Of a DNA stretch of 64,000 nucleotides, positions 7,582 through 15,943 are shown piece after piece. The position numbers and the translations under genes were made by a program. Within the stretch, counting starts at the first letter, position 1. Each line of letters begins with the position of its first letter. Location of the stretch: contig NZ_CP050152.1 in NCBI RefSeq assembly GCF_011617245.1, positions 3,090,503 to 3,154,502 of the forward strand. The letters are read 5' to 3'. The stretch is from Brevibacterium atlanticum. Its GTDB lineage: Bacteria > Actinomycetota > Actinomycetes > Actinomycetales > Brevibacteriaceae. The notes under the pieces are model-generated. The model was not told where the DNA came from. It made no database searches and saw nothing but the letters and a program-made list of their open reading frames with translations.

Positions 7582-8306
7582 GGCGTATCGCTCATGATGA
7601 GGTCTCGGTAGGTCTCGACCGCCTCGGCTGGGGTGGCATCGGCAACGATGCGGCCATCCTCGACGACGAGGGCACGCTGGGCGATCTGCGCGAATTCCAG
7701 GTCATGGGTGGTCAGCACGATCCGCATTCCCCGCCGGGCGACGAGCTCGCGCAGGTGCACCCGCAGCCGCTCTCGGTTGCGCAGGTCGAGCAGCGTCGTC
7801 GGTTCGTCGAGGACGAGGATCTGCGGGTCGACGGCGAGCACGGCCGCCAACGCGACGAGCTGCCGCTGCCCGCCGGAGAGTTCGTAGACGCTGCGTTCGC
7901 CCAGGTCAGCGATGCCAAGCTCGTCGAGCACGGCCAGGGCAGCCGCCCGTCGCTTCCCCTTGGGCACCGACTTGCGCAGAGACAGTTCGATGTCCTCGAT
8001 CGGTGTGGGCATGACCAGCTGCGCGGCCGGATCGGTGAAGACGAAGCCGACGCGGGAGCGCACCTTCGCCGGCTCCCGATACGGGTCGAGGCCGTCGATG
8101 AGGACCTGACCCGCATTCGCCGTGACCAGACCGTTGAATAGCTGCAGCAGGGTCGACTTGCCCGAACCGTTGGCTCCGATGACAGCGACGATGTCCTCGG
8201 TCAGGTTGAAGCCGACGTCCTGGAGGATCGGCCGGACGACATCGCCGTCGGGTCCCTCGTCGAGGACTCCGACGCCGACGTCGATGAAGCGGATCTCTCG
8301 GGTCAC
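7578..8306 (-). CDS. bioM: Biotin ECF transporter ATPase BioM
   Basis: This is the ATP-binding subunit of the BioMNY importer. In 242 residues it has the Walker A GANGSGKST (44-52), Q-loop region, signature LSGGQ (143-147) and Walker B LVLDEP followed by the D-loop. It acts on the cytoplasmic side with BioN and the substrate-binding BioY. The gene overlaps bioY and bioN by 4 nt each, so the three are one translationally coupled unit. Confidence 0.94.
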   Translation of the reverse strand: MTREIRFIDVGVGVLDEGPDGDVVRPILQDVGFNLTEDIVAVIGANGSGKSTLLQLFNGLVTANAGQVLIDGLDPYREPAKVRSRVGFVFTDPAAQLVMPTPIEDIELSLRKSVPKGKRRAAALAVLDELGIADLGERSVYELSGGQRQLVALAAVLAVDPQILVLDEPTTLLDLRNRERLRVHLRELVARRGMRIVLTTHDLEFAQIAQRALVVEDGRIVADATPAEAVETYRDLIMSDTP

Positions 8307-9043
8307 TTGGCGTCCGATTCCTTCTCCGGCGCCGAGGCGGCCCCACCGTTGACGACGGACCGCCCGGAAGCCGGATCCGCCGGTCCCGAAGCGGCCGAAC
8401 CGGAGCCACCCACGGAAGCCACGCTCACCCCGCGGCGACGCAGCACATCGGGGAACGCACGATGGATGAGCACGGCCACCGAGGCGGCGAGGATGTTCTT
8501 GATGATGTCACCGGGCCAGTAGGCGAGATCGGCGACGGCTGCGACCCGCAGCGGCAGGTCGGCGTTGATCGACATCCCGAGGATGCCCAGCGGGTGATTG
8601 AGCAGCAGGCTCGCGGCGAATCCGCCGATGAACAGGGCGATGCCGAGCCTCATGCCGCGGAAGCGGCGCACGGCCCAGCGGGCGATGAGCCCGGCGACCA
8701 GGGCGTAGAGGGTGAAGGAGAGGATGTAGCCGGCACTGGGGCCGGCGAGCACGCCGATGCCGCCGCTCATACCCGAGAAGATCGGCAGTCCGAGCAGACC
8801 GAGCACCACGTAGAGCAGGGTTGAGGCAGCGCCCCGCCAGGGTCCGAGCACCAGGCCGCACAGCGCGATCGCGAAGGTCTGCAGGGTGATCGGCACGCCG
8901 GCCGGGCCGACGGGGACCGGGGGCATCATCGCAAACGCCGCGAGCAGGGCGGCGAAGACCGCGATGAGCGCGATATCACCGGCGCGGCCGGCAGAGCGGG
9001 GGCGAGTGAGACCCGCCGAGGCGGTGCTGGGTGCCTGAGACAT
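8303..9043 (-). CDS. bioY: Biotin-binding S component BioY
   Basis: This is the membrane S component that binds biotin for the ECF transporter. The 246-residue protein has about six hydrophobic helices and the BioY-type PVPVGPAGVPITLQTFAIAL and LLGLPIFSGMSGGIG segments. I took the ATG at 9043, which follows a CGGAGT ribosome-binding site; the frame is open to 9127 but runs through the operator region. A proline- and serine-rich tail of about 45 residues follows the last helix. It is the first gene of the bioYMN operon, about 90 bp downstream of a BioQ-like palindrome. Confidence 0.93.
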   Translation of the reverse strand: MSQAPSTASAGLTRPRSAGRAGDIALIAVFAALLAAFAMMPPVPVGPAGVPITLQTFAIALCGLVLGPWRGAASTLLYVVLGLLGLPIFSGMSGGIGVLAGPSAGYILSFTLYALVAGLIARWAVRRFRGMRLGIALFIGGFAASLLLNHPLGILGMSINADLPLRVAAVADLAYWPGDIIKNILAASVAVLIHRAFPDVLRRRGVSVASVGGSGSAASGPADPASGRSVVNGGAASAPEKESDAK

Positions 9044-9132
9044 GTGTACTCCGTTGTTCGTGATCCATCCGGTCCGCCGGCCAACGGCGTCCGGATGCGC
9101 CCGAGGCGACCCCGGGCACCCCACCACTGTAA

Positions 9133-9147
9133 CTGAACGCTGTTCAG
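9133..9147 (-). promoter_or_regulatory. Candidate BioQ operator for bioYMN
   Basis: CTGAAC-GCT-GTTCAG is an inverted repeat whose core TGAAC-N3-GTTCA closely fits the TGAAC-N3-GTTAC type palindrome known for the TetR-family biotin repressor BioQ of corynebacteria. It lies about 90 bp upstream of bioY and next to a TACAGT -10-like hexamer on the minus strand. The regulator gene itself is not in the window. Confidence 0.65.
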
Positions 9148-9249
9148 GAGTGGAATTCGGGGGCTCCGGTGGCCGCCTCGGCGCTGCCGGTGCCGATCAT
9201 CTGCTGCCCCGCGCGGGAGGTACGGTTCAGCTGGTCGGCGGGCAGACGA

Positions 9250-10833
9250 TCATTCCCATTCGATGGTTCCCGGGGGCTTCGAGGTGACGTCGAGGACGAC
9301 TCGGTTGATGTCGTCGACTTCGTTGGTGATGCGGTTCGAGATCACGGAGAGCACATCGTAGGGAATCCGGGTCCAGTCGGCGGTCATCGCGTCCTCGCTC
9401 GAGACAGGGCGCAGCACGACGGGGTGGCCGTAGGTGCGGCCGTCACCCTGGACGCCGACGGAGCGGACATCGGCGAGCAGGACGACCGGACACTGCCAGA
9501 TCTCCCCGTCGAGGCCTGCCTTCGTCAGCTCTTCACGGGCGATGGCGTCGGCCTTGCGCAGGATGTCGAGGCGCTCTTCGGTGACCTCACCGATGATGCG
9601 GATGCCCAGTCCCGGTCCGGGGAAGGGCTGGCGCGAGACGATGACCTCAGGCACGCCGAGTTCACGACCGATGGCGCGGACCTCATCCTTGAACAGAGCG
9701 CGCAGGGGTTCGATGAGCTCGAACTGGATGTCATCGGGCAGACCGCCGACGTTGTGGTGGCTCTTGATGTTCGCTGTACCCGATCCGCCGCCGGATTCGA
9801 CGACGTCGGGGTAGAGGGTGCCCTGGACGAGGAAGGCGATCTCCTCGCCGTCACCTTCCTGTGCTTCGAGGACGAGGTCGGAGGCAGCCTGTTCGAAGGT
9901 GCGGATGAACTCGCGGCCGATGATCTTCCGCTTCTCCTCCGGGTCGGTGACCCCGGCGAGCTGGGACAGGAACTGCTCCTGGGCATCGACGGTGACGAGG
10001 CGGACGCCGATCGAATCGACGTAGTCGTTCTCGACCTGTTTCCGCTCGTCCTGACGCAGCAGACCGTGGTCGACGAAGACGCAGGTGAGCTGGTCGCCGA
10101 TGGCCTTGTGGACGAGTGCGGCGGCCACCGAGGAGTCGACTCCGCCGGACAGAGCGCAGATGACCTTCTTGTTTCCGACCTGGGCGCGGATGAGTTCGAC
10201 CTGCTCATCGATGACAGACTCGTTCGTCCAGTCGGCGGTGAGGCCGGCGACGTTGAAGAGGAAGTTCTCGAGGATCTTCTGCCCGTTCTCCGAGTGGAGG
10301 ACCTCGGGGTGCCACTGCACGCCGGCGAACTTCTTCTCTGGGCATTCGAAGGCGGCCACGGGGGTGTCGGGGGTGGAGGCGAGGACATCGAAGCCGGCGG
10401 GCGCCTCGGCGACGGAGTCACCGTGGGACATCCACACCTTGTACGCGGCGGGGGTGTCGGCCAGGAGCGATCCCTGATCGCTCACGGCCAGTGGGGTCGA
10501 ACCGTATTCGCGCTTGTTCGTCTTCGCCACACGTCCGCCGAGGCTTACCGACATGAGCTGGAAGCCGTAGCAGATGCCCATGGTCGGGATGCCGAGGTCG
10601 AACACGGACGTGTCGAAGCTCGGTGCTCCCTCGTCGTTGACGCTCGAGGGTCCGCCGGAGAGCACGATGGCCACCGGCTTCTTCGCCGCGAACTCGGCGG
10701 CCGGGGCATCATGGGCGATGATCTCCGAGTACAGGCCGGCCTCGCGGATGCGGCGAGCGATGAGCTGGGCATACTGGGCGCCGAAATCGACGACGAGGAC
10801 AGGGGGCACCTGCGTGGACTGGGATTGCGTCAT
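9250..10833 (-). CDS. guaA: GMP synthase (glutamine-hydrolysing)
   Basis: This cytosolic enzyme converts XMP to GMP using glutamine and ATP. The 527-residue product has the class I glutamine amidotransferase domain first, with nucleophile C88 in [10 protein letters not shown]. The ATP pyrophosphatase domain follows with its P-loop [10 protein letters not shown], and the C-terminal dimerisation domain carries [15 protein letters not shown]. Length and order are canonical. It lies downstream of guaB3-SURF1-DUF3817 on the same strand with a 156-bp gap. With guaB and guaB3 it completes guanine nucleotide synthesis within the window. Confidence 0.97.
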   Translation of the reverse strand: MTQSQSTQVPPVLVVDFGAQYAQLIARRIREAGLYSEIIAHDAPAAEFAAKKPVAIVLSGGPSSVNDEGAPSFDTSVFDLGIPTMGICYGFQLMSVSLGGRVAKTNKREYGSTPLAVSDQGSLLADTPAAYKVWMSHGDSVAEAPAGFDVLASTPDTPVAAFECPEKKFAGVQWHPEVLHSENGQKILENFLFNVAGLTADWTNESVIDEQVELIRAQVGNKKVICALSGGVDSSVAAALVHKAIGDQLTCVFVDHGLLRQDERKQVENDYVDSIGVRLVTVDAQEQFLSQLAGVTDPEEKRKIIGREFIRTFEQAASDLVLEAQEGDGEEIAFLVQGTLYPDVVESGGGSGTANIKSHHNVGGLPDDIQFELIEPLRALFKDEVRAIGRELGVPEVIVSRQPFPGPGLGIRIIGEVTEERLDILRKADAIAREELTKAGLDGEIWQCPVVLLADVRSVGVQGDGRTYGHPVVLRPVSSEDAMTADWTRIPYDVLSVISNRITNEVDDINRVVLDVTSKPPGTIEWE

Positions 10834-10989
10834 GGTCCAATTCTATGCGCCGGTGACGCGTCGCCCGAATTCGGGCCACACCCCACGGTCAGGCCACGTC
10901 TGCGGCCCGGTCGGGGCCACCTCGGCGAGGGTGGGCACGGAAGGTCAGGACCGCCTCGGCGAGGTGAATCGCCGGCCGACCACGGGCTC

Positions 10990-11427
10990 TCAGCTCTTGG
11001 GGGCGACGACGACGGCGGCTTCGAGTTCGGCGTCGACCTGACGGTGGATGCGGCGTTCGAGGATGAACGACATCACCGGCACGACGCCGGCGAGCGCGAG
11101 GATGAGGTAGCGGCCGAGGCTCCAGCGCATCTGCTGATTGAGCCAGAAGCAGCCGATGAGGTAGACGACGTAGCACCAGCCGTGGCAGATCGCGATGGCC
11201 GCGGCGAGGTTGAAGCCGCCGAAGTTCAGGGCGGTCTCGGAGTCGGCGGCGATGAGGTATTTGTAGATCATCTCGACCGTGAGGATGAGCAGCATGGTGC
11301 CGGTGATGAGGGCCATCACGCGGTAGAACTTCAGCGCATTGCGTGCCGAGGTGAAGCGTTTGACGCTCCATACGTTGCTCTCGTCGAAGTCGGGGCGGGC
11401 GTCCAAGGACTCGCGGTCGTCGCTCAC
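10990..11427 (-). CDS. DUF3817 integral membrane protein
   Basis: The 145-residue protein has three hydrophobic helices (VMALITGTMLLILTVEMIY; AIAICHGWCYVVYLIGCFW; YLILALAGVVPVMSFILE). The conserved HGWCYVVYL core and the trailing VMSFILERRI are typical of DUF3817 proteins of actinobacteria. The family has no established function. Its ATG overlaps the stop of the SURF1 gene by 4 nt, so the two are co-translated and may serve the same membrane complex. Confidence 0.85.
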   Translation of the reverse strand: MSDDRESLDARPDFDESNVWSVKRFTSARNALKFYRVMALITGTMLLILTVEMIYKYLIAADSETALNFGGFNLAAAIAICHGWCYVVYLIGCFWLNQQMRWSLGRYLILALAGVVPVMSFILERRIHRQVDAELEAAVVVAPKS

Positions 11428-12479
11428 GATGAGTTTCCTCCGGTCGTGCGGTTGTCGGTGGTGGTGCTGTCGGTGCCAGTGTCTGTGGAATCTCCGGCGC
11501 CTGTCGAGGTGTCGATGCCTGTCGAGGTGTCGGCGGTGCGGCCGCCGCGCTTGGCCGATTTGGCGGGCTTCTTGCCACCGTGGCGGTGGGCCGGGAGCCC
11601 GGTCATGCCCGACATCACCTCGGGGTCGATGGTCGATCGGCCGGCGGCCTTGACGACAACATACTCGACCGGGTTCTCCGGATCCTGGGAATCCTCGCCG
11701 AGGCGGCGCTTGAGGAAGTCATCGCGCAGCAGCTGGAACCACATGTAGAGGGACATCGCGGCGAAGATCAGCCATTCGACCGCGTAGACCGCCGACTTCA
11801 GATCGAATCCGCCTTCGTCGCGGGTCGTCGTCGGCGGGACCTGGGCCAGACCGTCGGTGCCGACCGAGGCGGCGGCCCCGCTGGCGGTCTCGGGGATGAG
11901 GAACCCCGAATATGTGAGCAGGTCGGGGAACATGTTGATCAGCTGCGAGGTCGACACGGTGCGCACCTGACCATCGGGCAGATCATTGCCCGGTTCGGGG
12001 CCCTCGATCGGTCCGATGCGGGCGGTCAGATCGACCTTGCCCTCACCGGCACGGGACTTCGCGGCCGCCTCGGCGTCGGTGGTGAAACCACGCACGACGG
12101 GGATCGCGATCGTCTTCTCATCGGCATCCGTCGCTTTGATGCCCTCGCCGAGGTGGGCCCCGTCGGGGGCGAACATCGTGACCACCCAGTACCCGTCCTT
12201 GCCGTCCTGGACGCGGCCGGGGACGACGACCTGGTCCTCGGGCAGCCAGTGCCCGGACAGGCTGACCCGCTGATCGGCGAGGATGCCGGGCATCGGGGCC
12301 TGGGCGTCCATGACGTCGTTGAAGTCCTTGAGCTTCTCGACCTCGGAGGACTCCTCGACGTCGTTCTTGTGCTGGGCGCGGTTGACCTGCCACGCCGAGA
12401 GACCGACGAAGCAGGTGACGAGCACCAGGACGAGGAGCAGGGACCCCAGCCATTTGGGGGTCAGTGCCAGGCGGAACAG
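11424..12479 (-). CDS. SURF1-family cytochrome oxidase assembly protein
   Basis: SURF1 proteins assist cytochrome c oxidase biogenesis in the membrane. The product starts near LFRLALTPKWLGSLLLVLVL, has a first helix, a periplasmic region with VSLSGHWLPEDQVVVPGRVQ, a second helix (AVEWLIFAAMSLYMWFQLLR) and a long Ser/Thr/Gly-rich tail. No ATG, GTG or TTG exists close to the expected start. A CTG at 12479, just past the guaB3 stop, is my best guess, giving 351 residues. The frame itself is open far upstream through guaB3. The stop overlaps the DUF3817 start by 4 nt. Confidence 0.82.
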   Translation of the reverse strand: MFRLALTPKWLGSLLLVLVLVTCFVGLSAWQVNRAQHKNDVEESSEVEKLKDFNDVMDAQAPMPGILADQRVSLSGHWLPEDQVVVPGRVQDGKDGYWVVTMFAPDGAHLGEGIKATDADEKTIAIPVVRGFTTDAEAAAKSRAGEGKVDLTARIGPIEGPEPGNDLPDGQVRTVSTSQLINMFPDLLTYSGFLIPETASGAAASVGTDGLAQVPPTTTRDEGGFDLKSAVYAVEWLIFAAMSLYMWFQLLRDDFLKRRLGEDSQDPENPVEYVVVKAAGRSTIDPEVMSGMTGLPAHRHGGKKPAKSAKRGGRTADTSTGIDTSTGAGDSTDTGTDSTTTDNRTTGGNSS

Positions 12480-12480
12480 A

Positions 12481-13614
12481 TCAGACCACCGTTCCGGTCT
12501 GGTAGGGCGAGACGGTGACGTCGACGCGTTGGAATTCCTTGAGGTCGAGGTAGCCGGTGGTGGCCAGGGCGCGACGCAGGGCACCGGCGAGGTTGAGTTC
12601 GCCGATCGCGGTGCGGCCGGGTCCGAAGAGCACCTGTTCGAGGCTGCCGACGGTGCCGAGTTCCACGCGGTGGCCGCGCGGCAGCTCCGGGTGGTGAGCC
12701 TCGGCGCCCCAGTGCATGCCGCGGCCCGGAGCCTCGGTCGACCGGGCCAGGGCGGTGCCGAGCATGACGGCGTCGGCTCCGACGCCGAAGGCCTTGACGA
12801 TGTCGCCGCTGGTGCCCAGTCCGCCGTCGGCGATGACGTGGACATAGCGGCCGCCGGATTCGTCCATGTAGTCCCGGCGGGCGGCGTGGACGTCGGCGAC
12901 GGCCGTGGCCATCGGGGCGTGGATGCCCAGAGTTTTGCGGGTCGTGGCAGCCGCTCCCCCGCCGAAGCCGACGAGGACGCCGGCGGCACCGGTGCGCATG
13001 AGGTGCAGGGCCGCGGTGTAGGTGGCGGCGCCGCCGACGATGACGGGCACGTCGAGTTCGTAGATGAACTGCTTGAGGTTGAGCGGTTCGGTGTGAGTCG
13101 AGACGTGTTCGGCCGAGACGGTGGTGCCGCGGATGACGAAGATGTCGACGCCGGCATCGATGACGGTCTTGTAGAACTGCTGGGTCCGTTGTGGGGTCAG
13201 TGCTCCGGCGACGGTGACTCCGGCCTCACGGATCTGCTCGAGGCGGGCGGTGATGAGTTCGGCCTGGATGGGTGCGGAGTAGAGTTCCTGCATCCGTGAG
13301 GTCGCCATCTCAGCCGGCAGCTGGGCGATCTCGGCCAGCAGCGGGGTGGGGTCCTCGTACCGGGTCCACAGGCCTTCGAGGTCGAGTACGCCGAGACCAC
13401 CGAAGCGGCCGAGGGCGATGACGGTCTCCGGCGACATGGCCGAGTCCATCGGGGCGCCGATGAACGGCAGCTCGAACTGGTAGGCGTCGATCTGCCAGTT
13501 CAGGGACACGTCTTCGGGATCGCGGGTGCGCCGAGCGGGGACGATGGCGATGTCGTCGAGCGAATAGGCGCGACGGCCGCGCTTGCCTTTGCCGATTTCG
13601 ATTTCAGAACTCAC
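12481..13614 (-). CDS. guaB3: GuaB3 family IMP dehydrogenase-related protein
   Basis: The 377-residue barrel protein belongs to the actinobacterial GuaB3 group, which resembles IMP dehydrogenase but lacks the CBS domains. It starts with YSLDDIAIVPARRTRDPEDV and holds the phosphate-binding VIADGGLGTSGDIVKAFGVG. Where genuine IMP dehydrogenase has the cysteine loop GSICTTR (present in GuaB at 39983-41509), this protein reads GGGAAATTRKTLG without cysteine. It is therefore unlikely to be a normal IMP dehydrogenase; the true activity is not settled here. It is directly followed by the SURF1 gene in the same operon. Confidence 0.92.
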   Translation of the reverse strand: MSSEIEIGKGKRGRRAYSLDDIAIVPARRTRDPEDVSLNWQIDAYQFELPFIGAPMDSAMSPETVIALGRFGGLGVLDLEGLWTRYEDPTPLLAEIAQLPAEMATSRMQELYSAPIQAELITARLEQIREAGVTVAGALTPQRTQQFYKTVIDAGVDIFVIRGTTVSAEHVSTHTEPLNLKQFIYELDVPVIVGGAATYTAALHLMRTGAAGVLVGFGGGAAATTRKTLGIHAPMATAVADVHAARRDYMDESGGRYVHVIADGGLGTSGDIVKAFGVGADAVMLGTALARSTEAPGRGMHWGAEAHHPELPRGHRVELGTVGSLEQVLFGPGRTAIGELNLAGALRRALATTGYLDLKEFQRVDVTVSPYQTGTVV

Positions 13615-13690
13615 GCCAACAGCCTATCCCACCACCCTCTGCGCGGGGTCTCAGCCCACTATGAGGAACACGGCGTCTCCCCTCCCAGAA

Positions 13691-13746
13691 CTACCTGACG
13701 GCGGCCCAGCAACCTCGCGCCAGGTTGCTGGGCCGCCGTCAGGTAG
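13691..13746 (-). terminator. Very long perfect hairpin spanning the LysR gene stop
   Basis: Two perfectly complementary 25-nt arms (13691-13715 and 13722-13746) enclose a 6-nt loop. The stop codon of the LysR-type gene (13739-13741) lies inside the right arm. There is no clear U-tract, as is common for actinobacterial terminators. Confidence 0.7.
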
Positions 13747-14650
13747 TAAGAGAGGTGAGGTGGGTGGCGACGGCGGCCTCGGCGGCGGTCGTGAAGGCAC
13801 GCACGTGCGGCAGGTGCGCATCCTTGTCTCGCACATGCATGACGATCCGCCGAACCGGCACCGGATCGGTGAGGTCGACGGCGACGAGGCCCGGCGGCAG
13901 CTGCAGCGTCGACAGACGGGGCAGCACGGTGATCGCGAGGTTCGAGGCCACGAGCGCGAGTGCCGCGAAGTCGTCCTCGCAGGCCGCGAAGTTCCGCGGC
14001 TCGAATCCCGCGGCCGCGCATGCGAGGTCGACGACCGTGCTCGTCGGTCCCGCCCACAGGTCGTGGTCGACCCAATGCTGCTCGGCGAGGCCGATGAACG
14101 GCACCGACTCGCAGCCGGCGAGCTCGTGGCGTTCGGAGACGACGACCCGATAGTCGTCGTCGAAGAGCGGGATGCGCGTCATCCCGGGCAGATGGACCTC
14201 GCCTTCCTGCGGCACTTCGGCGCGGACCTCGATGAGGCAGTGGCTGCGCCCGCCCTTCGCCGGCTCGTTGAGCTGGATGTCGAAGCGCAGGTCTGGATGT
14301 TCCGTGGCGACGGCCTCGATGATGCCCGGCAGCAGGCGGGCGTTGAAGGAGGTGAAGGCGGCGATGCGCATGCGGGGTCGGCTGACGTTGCGGAAGCTCT
14401 CGACGAGATCGTCGAGCTTGGCCACCGAAGCGAAGACCTCGCCGGAGTCCTCGGCCAGACGTTTGCCGAACTCGGTGATCTCGATGCCGCGGCCAGACCG
14501 CCGGTACAGCGAGGCGCCGACCGACTTCTGCAGCGTGGTGATGTGCTGACTGACCGTCGCGGGCGTGTAGTTGAGGCTCTTCGCCGCGGCCACGACGGAG
14601 CCGGTGGCGACGACGGCTCGCCAGACCCGCAGCCGATTGAGATCCCACAT
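13739..14650 (-). CDS. LysR-family transcriptional regulator
   Basis: The 303-residue product has an N-terminal winged helix-turn-helix (residues 1-60: MWDLNRLRVWRAVVATGSVV, then AAKSLNYTPATVSQHI). A periplasmic-binding-like effector domain follows (about 90-290). It is divergent from a LysE-family exporter gene, the arrangement in which such regulators usually activate the exporter in response to its substrate. I preferred the ATG at 14650; a GTG two codons upstream is possible. The effector is unknown. Confidence 0.88.
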   Translation of the reverse strand: MWDLNRLRVWRAVVATGSVVAAAKSLNYTPATVSQHITTLQKSVGASLYRRSGRGIEITEFGKRLAEDSGEVFASVAKLDDLVESFRNVSRPRMRIAAFTSFNARLLPGIIEAVATEHPDLRFDIQLNEPAKGGRSHCLIEVRAEVPQEGEVHLPGMTRIPLFDDDYRVVVSERHELAGCESVPFIGLAEQHWVDHDLWAGPTSTVVDLACAAAGFEPRNFAACEDDFAALALVASNLAITVLPRLSTLQLPPGLVAVDLTDPVPVRRIVMHVRDKDAHLPHVRAFTTAAEAAVATHLTSLTT

Positions 14651-14685
14651 GGTCACAGCCTAGCCCACAACCATTAGAGAAAACC

Positions 14686-14701
14686 TGATGATCATTCATC
14701 A
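14686..14701. promoter_or_regulatory. Candidate regulator site between lysR and lysE genes
   Basis: TGATGA-TCAT-TCATCA is an inverted repeat in the AT-richer divergent intergenic region, a typical position for LysR-type binding. It is followed by TTCATGATTGATC. The assignment is from position and symmetry only. Confidence 0.4.
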
Positions 14702-14867
14702 TCAATTGCTTTTCATGATTGATCGAGGCCTGCAGAATGGTCTTGTGCCCCGTGGGATACGTGTCGTTTCCACGGGGCGCACTCCTCCCGGCCCGGACCG
14801 CACCGGCCGGACCAACCGCACCGCCGATGGACGCACACCAACCGCCCGCCCCACCCGAAGGAGAGCC

Positions 14868-15557
14868 GTGACCGGTCCCGAGATCATCACCGTCACCGGC
14901 GCCGCTGCCGCCCTCGCCGTCACACCCGGCCCCGAGACGATCCTCACCATCCGCCTCTCCTCCCTGCGCCGGAAGGCCGGACTCGTCTACGCACTCGGCA
15001 CGGCCACCGGCACCGTCATCTGGATGGTGCTCGCACTCACCGGCGTCTCCGCGCTGCTGACCGTCTACCCCGCGGCAGTGCAGGTCCTCAAGATCATCGG
15101 CGGCCTCTACCTCTGCTTCCTCGGGATCCTCGCCGCCCGCCAGGCCATCCGGCTCCGTCGTCGGCTGCGCGACGAACTGCGGGCCACCTCGGCGAGCCCG
15201 TCCGAGGGCCCGGTCAGCGAGATCGCGACCGTCATGGAGTCGAGTACGCGAGGGCACCTGCGCTCGGTCGTGTCCTACCGCCGCGGCATCATCTCCTCGC
15301 TGAGCAACCCGAAGGTCGGCCTGTTCTTCCTCGCCATCCTGCCCACGCTCGTGCCCGCCTCACCGAGCGGAGTCGACTACGCGGTCCTCATCGTCCTCGT
15401 CCTCGGCGTGCTGCTGTCGTATCAGCTGATCCTCGCGTGCATGGCGAGCCTCGCCGCCTCGGCGATGGCCCATCGCAGCGCCGATTTCGTCATCGAGTCG
15501 GCCTCCTCGATCATTCTGCTCGTCATCGGCATCGCCGTCATCGCCATCCCGATCTGA
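14868..15557 (+). CDS. LysE-family amino acid or metabolite exporter
   Basis: The 229-residue membrane protein has six hydrophobic helices and the LysE/RhtB-family beginning AAALAVTPGPETILTIRLSS, with the conserved NPK in ISSLSNPKVGLFFLAILP. Such proteins export amino acids or related metabolites across the cytoplasmic membrane. The GTG at 14868 follows a GAAGGAGAG ribosome-binding site, and the upstream open frame is discarded. It is divergent from, and probably controlled by, the LysR-type gene. Confidence 0.88.
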   Translation: MTGPEIITVTGAAAALAVTPGPETILTIRLSSLRRKAGLVYALGTATGTVIWMVLALTGVSALLTVYPAAVQVLKIIGGLYLCFLGILAARQAIRLRRRLRDELRATSASPSEGPVSEIATVMESSTRGHLRSVVSYRRGIISSLSNPKVGLFFLAILPTLVPASPSGVDYAVLIVLVLGVLLSYQLILACMASLAASAMAHRSADFVIESASSIILLVIGIAVIAIPI

Positions 15558-15653
15558 ACCAGCGACATTCGCCGCACGGCTTCCCGAGCTCAGTTCCGCG
15601 CCCGTCATCCGCGGCTCGTTGGTCATCACTCAACGGCGCTTCGCGGAGCATCC

Positions 15654-15710
15654 TGGGTGGGCGAAATGGTCGGAGATTCCGCGAGATCTCCCGACCATTT
15701 CGCCCACCCA
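15654..15710 (+). terminator. Long imperfect hairpin downstream of the LysE-type gene
   Basis: Arms of about 24 nt (15654-15677 and 15686-15710), containing GGGCGAAATGGTCGG and its complement, pair with one bulged base around an 8-nt loop. It lies about 100 bp past the stop of the exporter gene. A terminator role is likely. Confidence 0.5.
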
Positions 15711-15857
15711 ACAAGCGTGATGACACGCGTCGAGGAGGATCCGCGTAACCGACGGAACCTCCACGGTGAAATGACCGCACGTGGAGATCACGGGGCTACC
15801 CGCTCCCACTCCCGGGGGTCGGAATAGGGCTGTTCTCCTCATGGGCGGGGACGATGA

Positions 15858-15898
15858 AGGGGTGGGGCGTCGAGATTCTGTCTCGACTCCCCACCCCT
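15858..15898 (-). terminator. Hairpin terminator of the TM-helix channel gene
   Basis: Two 17-nt arms (AGGGGTGGGGCGTCGAG and its complement with one G-T pair) surround a 7-nt loop, about 45 bp past the stop of the gene at 15944. Confidence 0.7.
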
Positions 15899-15943
15899 GG
15901 TCGCGCCCGACCTCAGGTGCCGGTCGCGAATCGGTTCAGTCCA

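Larger units (their letters stand above)
15558..15943. other. Intergenic region without a gene
   Basis: No gene is supported in this stretch of nearly 390 bp between the convergent lysE-type and mechanosensitive-channel genes. It contains two long hairpins, annotated separately. Confidence 0.7.

Noticed and set aside
9169..11748. 859-codon open frame on the plus strand
   Set aside because: It is antisense to guaA and DUF3817, has the Asp/Gly/Val-rich composition typical of reversed high-GC genes and no recognisable domain.
12480..13157. Upstream extension of the SURF1 frame through guaB3
   Set aside because: The extension is Pro/Ser/Arg/Thr-rich out-of-frame translation of guaB3, not a real domain.
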